Shown piece after piece: positions 1 through 5,471 of a DNA stretch of 8,925 bases. The first letter of the stretch is position 1. Every line of letters begins with the position of its first letter. A program made the translations under genes and the position numbers. Where the stretch lies: the NCBI GenBank assembly GCA_023432655.1, contig JAEYUK010000006.1:1-8925 (forward strand), in the 5' to 3' direction. Source of the DNA: Pseudomonadota bacterium (lineage in GTDB: Bacteria; Bdellovibrionota; Bacteriovoracia; Bacteriovoracales; Bacteriovoracaceae). The notes under the pieces were generated by a model. That model ran no database searches. It was given only the letters and a program-made list of their open reading frames with translations, and had not been told where the DNA came from.

Positions 1-744
1 ACTAAGATTAGCTGATTCGGCTTTATTGTCGGTCATGTCCATGTATTGATTTACAAATCCTTGATAAGGAACAATTGCTCTGGAAAGTTTTAAGGCCAGG
101 ATTCCTTCGCCAATTTTTCCTGCGATCTTAGCACTTTGGTTATTTTGATTATAGGAGGTTGCCTTCAGACGATTTCCATCACCGTCTTCGTAGCCTCGAG
201 CTTTTTCATCAAGTCCTGAATATTGGAAATGAAGATTTTTGGAGGCGACCGTCGCTTCAACCGTTGCACCGATGTTATCGTTATTACTTCGGTGGTAGGT
301 GGTCGTTTTCAATTTTCGATAGAGCTCATCTTTTTCAGAAAAAATAGGTGATTTACTTTTGACTAATATGGAACCGCCTAAACTATCTCCGCCGTAGCTA
401 ACCGGCGTAATGCCTGCAATGGTTTCAATGAACTCAATTTTATTCGGGTCAATGTAGGACAGGGCCGGGTTCATGTGATTGGAGCAAGCTGAGGTTATCT
501 GGACATCATCAATCCTGATATTGACTCTGTCATTTGAAAGCCCGTGAATGCTAGGCTGAGAAGAAAGACCGCCTCCTGTTCTGACTGACAGACCTGGCTT
601 CATTTCAAGTAGTGAAGCGGTATCTTTACTGAATCTGGCCGAAGAGTAATCCTCGTTTGGGCGATGGACTTCTACTGTGGATAGTTCTACTTCAGACGCA
701 AAGAGTGGGAAAACGATGAAAAAAGAAAGAATTGCTCTCGTCAT
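1..744 (-). CDS. TonB-dependent outer-membrane receptor, N-terminal part (C-terminus beyond left edge)
   Basis: Reading leftwards from ATG 744, 248 codons stay open to the window edge. Residues 1-16 form a Sec signal peptide ending LFA, probably cut before S17. A TonB-box-like stretch (ELSTVEV, about 20-26) follows. Residues about 38-132 form the plug domain: LLEMKPGLSVRTGGG, IHGLSNDRVNIRIDDV, then YGGDSLGGSILVKS, all typical of TonB receptor plugs. From about 140 the first barrel strands begin. Such receptors import scarce metals, metal chelates or other nutrients using TonB energy. The plug contains SACSNHMNPALSYIDP with C87 and M91 spaced as CxxxM, as at the copper site of Pseudomonas OprC. 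M235 and M237 (YMDM) may be further ligands. A metal, perhaps copper, is therefore a reasonable substrate guess, but the barrel is mostly missing. The gene lies 67 bp after the DMT permease gene and may have its own promoter. Confidence 0.93.
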   Translation of the reverse strand, partial: MTRAILSFFIVFPLFASEVELSTVEVHRPNEDYSSARFSKDTASLLEMKPGLSVRTGGGLSSQPSIHGLSNDRVNIRIDDVQITSACSNHMNPALSYIDPNKIEFIETIAGITPVSYGGDSLGGSILVKSKSPIFSEKDELYRKLKTTTYHRSNNDNIGATVEATVASKNLHFQYSGLDEKARGYEDGDGNRLKATSYNQNNQSAKIAGKIGEGILALKLSRAIVPYQGFVNQYMDMTDNKAESANLS

Positions 745-753
745 AATGTGCAT

Positions 754-758
754 CTCTT
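754..758 (-). promoter_or_regulatory. Ribosome binding site of the TonB-receptor gene
   Basis: On the minus strand AAGAG ends 9 nt before the ATG at 744 and directly abuts an in-frame ATG at 753. The spacing favours initiation at 744, giving MTRAILSFF, rather than at 753, which would add three residues (MHI). This is a weak but positioned Shine-Dalgarno-like element. Confidence 0.45.
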
Positions 759-764
759 GTTTGG

Positions 765-805
765 GATATAGCTTGATAGATATAATGTTTACCGCAGCTT
801 GTAAA
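765..805 (-). promoter_or_regulatory. Possible promoter/operator of the TonB-receptor gene
   Basis: In the 67-bp gap before the receptor, the minus strand reads TTTACA (805-800) as a possible -35. Two possible -10 elements follow: TATATC (784-779, 15-bp spacer) or TATCTA (782-777, 17-bp spacer). Neither pair is strong. TTTAC and GTAAA form an inverted repeat over 788-805 with an 8-bp centre, overlapping the putative -35, as an operator would. TonB receptor genes are commonly metal-regulated (Fur, Zur or copper sensors), but I cannot match this dyad to a known box. Confidence 0.28.
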
Positions 806-811
806 ACGAAG

Positions 812-1738
812 TTATGCTGATATAGGTCGCTTTTTTGCTGCTAAAAGTACGCCTGAGAGAAGCAGGATCATGGCCAGGATTTCAGAGCGATAGAGATATC
901 TTTCCTCATAGAATGAGTTGATTATTATGGCAAAGCAGGTCTCGCTGACCACGATTTGACCCAAAAGTTGTGGAGACAGCAGATTCCCTGCAATGTTCCA
1001 ACAGACAGTGGCCAACCAGGAAGATCCAATTCCTATTGCGATGGAGCTGGCAATAAATATCCAAATTTGATCGGGAGTGGCTTCAGGGAAGAAAAATGTT
1101 TTTGTTTCATAGGTCGCTTCAATCGCTAAAAAGAGAATGACTGTGGGTAAGGCCAAGAATCCCAGGACTGAGGCCCATTCCTTGTTTTTCACTTCAGGGT
1201 GTTGCAATAAGAAGCGTTTATTTTTAAGCGCATAAAAGGTCCATGAGGCCAGAGAGGAAAACGCCAACACTGTACCAAAAATCTTATCTTGAATGGTTTT
1301 TGATTCAGAGGTTGAGCTTTCTAAAAGAAGAACCGCCATACCAGAAATAATAAAGAGGAGTGAGGGCCAAAAAGCTTTAACACTTCTAGAAAGATTCCCC
1401 GAAAAGAGAATCATCGTTACAGGGACCATCCCCATAGTAAATGAGGTGAAGGGAACTCCGATGAATTTAACAGCTCCAATCAGGAGAAAATAATATCCAG
1501 AAAATCCAGAAATGGTGATGATGAGTGCTTCTTTTAAGTACCTGGGATTCTCTTTCAGGAAATGATGAATTTTTGTTAATGGGAAAAACCAAACAGAAAT
1601 GATGAAAAAGATGAGATAGCGACCAAGAAGTATTTCAGTTGATGAAAATTCGTGAGTAATCTTTGGGGCCAAAAAAGTGAATGACCATAGGAAGCCAGCA
1701 ATGATTCCAAAAAGAAAACCAATAGTTGTTTTATTCAT
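812..1738 (-). CDS. EamA/DMT-superfamily permease, 10 predicted transmembrane helices
   Basis: This 308-residue inner-membrane protein has the drug/metabolite transporter layout: two tandem EamA repeats (about 6-140 and 152-300) of five hydrophobic helices each. Helix 1 starts right at the N-terminus (IGFLFGIIAGFLWSFTFLAPK). The first repeat carries LLGRYLIFFIISVWFF and the second ends with the family-like ETCFAIIINSFYEERYL...LLLSGVLLAAKKR. DMT permeases export or import metabolites, amino acids or toxic compounds; the substrate cannot be read from sequence. The start codon overlaps the rlmG stop as ATGA (4 bp) and lacks a convincing Shine-Dalgarno, so translation is probably coupled to rlmG. 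It is the last clear member of the four-gene run. Family assignment is firm; the substrate is unknown. Confidence 0.92.
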   Translation of the reverse strand: MNKTTIGFLFGIIAGFLWSFTFLAPKITHEFSSTEILLGRYLIFFIISVWFFPLTKIHHFLKENPRYLKEALIITISGFSGYYFLLIGAVKFIGVPFTSFTMGMVPVTMILFSGNLSRSVKAFWPSLLFIISGMAVLLLESSTSESKTIQDKIFGTVLAFSSLASWTFYALKNKRFLLQHPEVKNKEWASVLGFLALPTVILFLAIEATYETKTFFFPEATPDQIWIFIASSIAIGIGSSWLATVCWNIAGNLLSPQLLGQIVVSETCFAIIINSFYEERYLYRSEILAMILLLSGVLLAAKKRPISA

Positions 1739-2799
1739 AACTTTTGAGCTTCAATAATGACGAATTTCTCATTGGACGCAATGATTTTATAGTTACCGAA
1801 AATCTTTTTTAGTTTCTGATGATAACCTAAGTGAGAATTTCCGACGATCCGGATTTTTCCTTTCGGTTTTAGACATCGGAAAGAATCTTGAAACATTTGC
1901 CAGGCGATGAAGTCGCCAATAGTGTTTCCTTGGTGAAAGGGAGGGTTGCAGAGAACTAAAGCGAATTCTTCTGATTTGCCGCTCTCAAAGCAATTGGTCC
2001 AATGAAAGAAGGCCTTATCCTGGAAGAATTGACGGTAGTTTACTTCGGCGCTTTGGATGGCCATATAAGATTCATCGCTAAAATGTATTTGAGATTGGGG
2101 ATTAATTAACTTGGCCTTAATTCCTAAGATGCCGTTAGCGCACCCTAGATCCAGTATCTTGTCAAAAGGACCTTGGGGAAGGTGATCCAGAAAGAAACGG
2201 GTACCAATATCAAGTTTTTCTCGGCTAAAAAGGTTCGAGTGATGAATAAAAGGGGTCTCAAATCCGTCTAATTTGACTTTCATCGGATAAGGAGAGGGGA
2301 CCAGAGATTTTTGAAAATCAGCAAAGACCAATCGGGCCTTCTTTTTGGCGAGGCTAGTGGTTGTCTGACCGATATATTTATTAATTAGATCAAAGCTAGT
2401 TGGTGCCAGGTGTTTAACCATGGAACCACAAATGATCTTAGAGTCTCCTTTAAGATGATGAGTCAGGTGGCAAAGAATATCTTCAAAGAAGGACATGTTT
2501 TTTGGGATTCTCATGAGAACCAGATCAAAAAAACCTTCAAGAGAAGCTAGTTCACGTATAGGCTCAATGCGATGATCACTATTGAGAGCGATCGCCATCT
2601 TAGAGACAAAGGAGTCGGTGTAAACAGTAGGATTGAATTGCTTTAAGCGGCAACTGAGAGCGCCGAAATGATCGTTAACAATTAATATCCTTTTTCCGCT
2701 TAAATCAAGCGATTCAAGGTGTTCTAAAACTAATTCGTCCGCACTATCCCAACCCTGCAAAGGATCGTTTTTTCGAAGAGGGTAACGTTTGATATTCAT
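1735..2799 (-). CDS. rlmG: 23S rRNA (guanine1835-N2)-methyltransferase RlmG
   Basis: This 354-residue protein matches what I recall of E. coli RlmG along its whole length. The N-terminal half (RYPLRKNDPLQGWDSADE, IVNDHFGALSC at 40-50, TTTSLAKKKARL) is the degenerate, non-catalytic methyltransferase-like domain typical of the RsmC/RlmG group. The catalytic half starts at LDIGTRFFLDHLP (196-208). It has SAM motif I DLGCANG (217-223), an acidic residue at D242 (SDES) and the substrate-pocket NPPF at 285-288 (LCNPPFHQ), which fits N2-methylation of guanine. The end, LKKIFGNYKIIASNEKFVIIEAQKL, is also RlmG-like. RlmG uses S-adenosylmethionine to make m2G1835 in 23S rRNA. RsmC is the alternative, but the N-terminal and C-terminal signatures favour RlmG. 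Motif I has Ala where E. coli has Gly. It sits 21 bp after the lipoprotein gene, shows no clear Shine-Dalgarno, and overlaps the next gene by 4 bp. Confidence 0.88.
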   Translation of the reverse strand: MNIKRYPLRKNDPLQGWDSADELVLEHLESLDLSGKRILIVNDHFGALSCRLKQFNPTVYTDSFVSKMAIALNSDHRIEPIRELASLEGFFDLVLMRIPKNMSFFEDILCHLTHHLKGDSKIICGSMVKHLAPTSFDLINKYIGQTTTSLAKKKARLVFADFQKSLVPSPYPMKVKLDGFETPFIHHSNLFSREKLDIGTRFFLDHLPQGPFDKILDLGCANGILGIKAKLINPQSQIHFSDESYMAIQSAEVNYRQFFQDKAFFHWTNCFESGKSEEFALVLCNPPFHQGNTIGDFIAWQMFQDSFRCLKPKGKIRIVGNSHLGYHQKLKKIFGNYKIIASNEKFVIIEAQKL

Positions 2800-2820
2800 G
2801 ATGAGTGAGATTAGTTTAGT

Positions 2821-3975
2821 TTACTTTAGAGGACAATCTTTTTCAGTAAGACACTTTTTACGGAGGGCATCTGCCTGGGCACTGGCATCCGCTTTATCGT
2901 TGTGAGCAACTGTTATGTCACCGATTTCTCCAAACATTGGATCAGAATAGACTAACCCTTTGGTTGGACTAATCATCGTGTAGTCCACACAACTTGCAGC
3001 ATTGGTTTCTGGATTATTATTGTCTCTTAAACAGAGAGCGATTTCACCATTTTGTAAAACTTCATAATGAGAAACGAGTACCGCATGAGTGAGAAAGCTT
3101 GAGCCTCGCGAAGTGAAGACGATCGTGGGCTGCATATTCATATCCAGTCTTTCTTTTACATCTCTGAAAACTTTTTGATAATCCGAGTTCGATTTCCTTC
3201 CACTACTTAATCCTGTTTTTAAACCCTGCCAGCTCATCGCCTGGTCGGCCCAGCTTTTGGCGACTTTGTCGGCGATATAGGATTGTAATGCCGGATGCTC
3301 GGACATGGTTTTTAGATTGGGGAATCCTGGAATATCCATCGGTTTATTACTATCAATCTGATCTATGATCCTCTTATAGTAGTCGATGGCGCGGTCTTGT
3401 TCCGCTGGATCAGAAGCCTCAATGTTATAAGGGGCCTTCTGATTTGGTTTAAAGAATCCCAGGCGATTAAATTGCGAGGTAACGCGAGCATGACCCCAGC
3501 AGTACCCCTGAGTTTGTGAATGTTGACTTGGAACTCCAGAGTTCCGGAAGGCCAGACCATTCTCAGGAGTCGATAGTTTTTTGGGAGTTATATCACCCGG
3601 GTGACGGAAAATATCAAAGCCTGATGGGCATTGAATCCCGCAACTACAGATGTTAGTAGGGCAGTCTCCCCATGGTCTGCATTTACAGGCCAGGGTTCTG
3701 ATGTTTTTTCTTAATAGATCAATGCTACTTAGATTGTCTTTTTCGAAAGGTTGACCGGTTTCATCCAGGCAATATTCAATGTTCTCTTCATTTGCGTTTT
3801 TCCTATTTTTAATGGTTTCTTCTTTTTTCTCAGCATAATCGCCATTACTAATAAGACCTTCGACAGCTTTGATAGGAGAGGTGAAGAAGTTTTTTATTGC
3901 TGAGCCCGCACCCAAACCAGTTTGATTGCAGCTCATGAAGTTTAAAAGAAGCAAGATGAAGAGTATCGCCCTCAT
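2821..3975 (-). CDS. Lipoprotein with Cys-rich segment and papain-like cysteine-protease-like domain
   Basis: This is a 384-residue exported protein. The N-terminus (MRAILFILLLLNFMSC) is a short lipoprotein signal with C16 as the likely lipidated residue; the lipobox FMSC is non-canonical. A charged linker follows. A cysteine cluster then spans 69-116 (C69, C97, C99, C105, C110, C112, C116), suggesting disulfides or a metal site. At 154-163, QTQGYCWGHA resembles the active-site segment of papain-like (clan CA) peptidases, with C159 as possible nucleophile. THAVLVSHYE places H297 138 residues later, close to papain's Cys25-His159 spacing of 134. RDNNNP (317-322) could supply the Asn/Asp. Cysteine-protease-like function is inferred from motif order, not from a recognised family; a catalytically inactive or transglutaminase-like relative is possible. 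Its ATG overlaps the upstream stop as ATGA, yet it has its own good Shine-Dalgarno. Confidence 0.85.
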   Translation of the reverse strand: MRAILFILLLLNFMSCNQTGLGAGSAIKNFFTSPIKAVEGLISNGDYAEKKEETIKNRKNANEENIEYCLDETGQPFEKDNLSSIDLLRKNIRTLACKCRPWGDCPTNICSCGIQCPSGFDIFRHPGDITPKKLSTPENGLAFRNSGVPSQHSQTQGYCWGHARVTSQFNRLGFFKPNQKAPYNIEASDPAEQDRAIDYYKRIIDQIDSNKPMDIPGFPNLKTMSEHPALQSYIADKVAKSWADQAMSWQGLKTGLSSGRKSNSDYQKVFRDVKERLDMNMQPTIVFTSRGSSFLTHAVLVSHYEVLQNGEIALCLRDNNNPETNAASCVDYTMISPTKGLVYSDPMFGEIGDITVAHNDKADASAQADALRKKCLTEKDCPLK

Positions 3976-4781
3976 AGCTTCTCCAGAATTGTCATCCAGT
4001 ACAGACGTTCAGGATTTTCTTTTTGTAATTGAATTTTAATTGATTCAAGAGATTCTTCTGATTTCTTATCCTTTTTCCAGTCATCAAGATAGCGACAAAT
4101 TCTCATGCTCCAGGTTAGAGAAGTTGGATACTTTTTTAACGTCGGAAGACACCATAAAGGAGGTGAAGACTTTTTACCGAGACTTGCAGCGGCCAGAAGA
4201 TCCTGACGAATTTTTTGATTGATGTTTGAGTCATTCAGATTCATTGGCCCCAGTAATTCATAAGCTTCCTGGGCCTTTCCTTCTTTCATTAACTCACTGA
4301 CACGTGAATCAACGGCCCATATCTTGTTGAATCCTTGATTAACGTAAGGAGTTTCCCCTTTAGCATAACCCTTCATCATGTGGAGCCATTGTCTTAATTG
4401 AGGAGAGTATTTCTTGGGATTTTCTGTAAACCATTTATCAGCTTGAGACAGGGCCTTGGTGAGTTGTTCTTTATTGTCACGATTGAGATTCACCAGTTGG
4501 ATAACAGCTTCTGTTTTGTCACCTTTGTAGGAGTGCTGATAGGCCTTCTGGTAATAGCTAATAGACTTATCTTTGAGACCATAGTTTGAAAGTTCACGAC
4601 CTGCGATCATGTAAAGAAAAAATTCTTTTTCAGGATTTTTAGGGCCGTATTTTTTAATTTCCTGGAGGGCCGCTTTTTCCCAAACGTCTACTTGAACTTC
4701 ATCCAAACTCATGGCCCATGAGTAAATAGGAGAGATTAATAACAATAGAATTAAATAAAAGACATTCATCAATAAGCTCAT
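3972..4781 (-). CDS. Exported helical-repeat (TPR-like) protein of unknown function
   Basis: This 269-residue protein begins with a Sec signal peptide. Its hydrophobic core is about residues 5-19 and SWA at 21-23 gives a likely cut before M24. The mature part is almost entirely alpha-helical in character. Residues about 53-85 (EFFLYMIAGRELSNYGLKDKSISYYQKAY) fit one tetratricopeptide-like unit and about 161-177 (VSELMKEGKAQEAYELL) looks like part of another; the rest is diverged. C211 and C229 may form a disulfide. TPR-like repeats usually hold protein partners. The gene is translationally coupled by a 4-bp ATGA overlap to the papain-like lipoprotein gene, so the two products probably act together in the envelope. 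The first ATG (4781) is used here; ATG 4769 (M5) would also leave a full signal, and neither has a clear Shine-Dalgarno. I do not recognise a named family. Confidence 0.85.
   Translation of the reverse strand: MSLLMNVFYLILLLLISPIYSWAMSLDEVQVDVWEKAALQEIKKYGPKNPEKEFFLYMIAGRELSNYGLKDKSISYYQKAYQHSYKGDKTEAVIQLVNLNRDNKEQLTKALSQADKWFTENPKKYSPQLRQWLHMMKGYAKGETPYVNQGFNKIWAVDSRVSELMKEGKAQEAYELLGPMNLNDSNINQKIRQDLLAAASLGKKSSPPLWCLPTLKKYPTSLTWSMRICRYLDDWKKDKKSEESLESIKIQLQKENPERLYWMTILEKL
3981..3984 (-). promoter_or_regulatory. Ribosome binding site of the papain-like lipoprotein gene
   Basis: GGAG on the minus strand lies 5 nt before the ATG at 3975, inside the end of the upstream gene. It is the best Shine-Dalgarno in the window. 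It fixes the start at the ATGA overlap, giving a protein that begins directly with the lipoprotein signal. Confidence 0.65.
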
Positions 4782-4838
4782 CGGTCAGTTTTTTAAAAAA
4801 TCAATGAATTAAATAATAAAAGTTGTTAAGCTTTTGAA
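4782..4838. promoter_or_regulatory. AT-rich divergent intergenic region (promoters for both sides)
   Basis: These 57 bp separate the divergently transcribed helical-repeat gene (minus) and HAD gene (plus), so promoters for both should lie here or reach into the coding ends. The stretch is very AT-rich and contains a perfect 12-bp palindrome, TTTTTTAAAAAA (4789-4800), of a type that can give bent or UP-element-like DNA. I see no convincing -35/-10 pair in either direction. On the minus strand TATTAT and TTAACA are present but not at a standard spacing. Confidence 0.45.
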
Positions 4839-5471
4839 ATGAGGAAATATGATTTGGTTGTTTTTGATTTTGACGGGACATTGGCCGACACTTTTAGTTG
4901 GTTCAAAAGGGACATTAACAAGGCCGCAAGGAAGTATCATTTTAAGAGTTTGAATGAGGATGAGATTGAGCAATTACGCGGAAAAAAGACCAAGGAGATC
5001 ATGAAGTATCTGGGAGTCCGATGGTGGAAGATGCCCTTTATTGCTAAGTATATGCGACAGCTTATGGGCGAAGAAGTTTCACGTATCCAGCTCTTTTCAG
5101 GAATTAAAGAACTTCTTTTGGACCTTAAATCAAAACAAATGAACATAGTCATTCTAAGTTCCAATTCGAGAGAAAATATAGAAAGGATTTTAGGACCAGA
5201 GCTGCTGAAAACAGTTGCTCACTTAGAGTGTGGAATTTCTATTCTGGGAAAAAAAAGAAAACTTAAAAAAGTTTTAGAGAAGTTTAAAGTACAATCTCAA
5301 AAAGTCATCGCAATAGGGGATGAGACACGTGATATTGAAGCTGCACGCTCTCTTCATATTATTTCCGGGGCCGTGTGTTGGGGATATTCAACCTCTACGG
5401 CCCTTGAGAAAGAAAATCCAGATTTTATTTTTCCTGATGTTCCAAGTTTAGTTCGTGCTTTAGATTTTTGA
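4839..5471 (+). CDS. HAD-family hydrolase, phosphoglycolate-phosphatase-like (PGP/Gph type)
   Basis: This 210-residue cytoplasmic HAD phosphatase has all four motifs in order. Motif I is FDFDGTLADT, with nucleophile D10 and acid/base D12. Motif II is VILSSNS, with the conserved position at S107/S108 and N109. The motif III lysine is around K138/K139, and motif IV is GDETRDIEAA with G160, D161 and D165. An alpha-helical cap (about 17-85) sits between motifs I and II, which is subclass IA. The tail CWGYSTSTALEKENPDFIFPDVPSLVRAL is typical of Gph-like enzymes. Likely chemistry is Mg-dependent hydrolysis of a small phosphoester; phosphoglycolate is only one possibility. It is the only plus-strand gene in the window. 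Its last 47 bp overlap the 3' end of the antiporter gene. The start precedes motif I by the usual few residues; no good Shine-Dalgarno is visible. Confidence 0.92.
   Translation: MRKYDLVVFDFDGTLADTFSWFKRDINKAARKYHFKSLNEDEIEQLRGKKTKEIMKYLGVRWWKMPFIAKYMRQLMGEEVSRIQLFSGIKELLLDLKSKQMNIVILSSNSRENIERILGPELLKTVAHLECGISILGKKRKLKKVLEKFKVQSQKVIAIGDETRDIEAARSLHIISGAVCWGYSTSTALEKENPDFIFPDVPSLVRALDF

Noticed and set aside
153..347. AGGAGG on the plus strand followed at once by a TTG-initiated 62-codon reading frame
   Set aside because: There is no spacing between AGGAGG and the TTG, the frame lies wholly antisense to the TonB receptor plug/barrel coding sequence, and the peptide has no recognisable features.
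1293..1493. Plus-strand 66-codon reading frame inside the permease gene
   Set aside because: It is antisense to clear transmembrane-helix coding sequence with family features and shows no ribosome site or domain.
2821..4781. Toxin-immunity or phage-defence pair
   Set aside because: Both products carry export signals and neither shows a known toxin or defence domain; the protease-like reading fits better, and no mobile-element genes are nearby.
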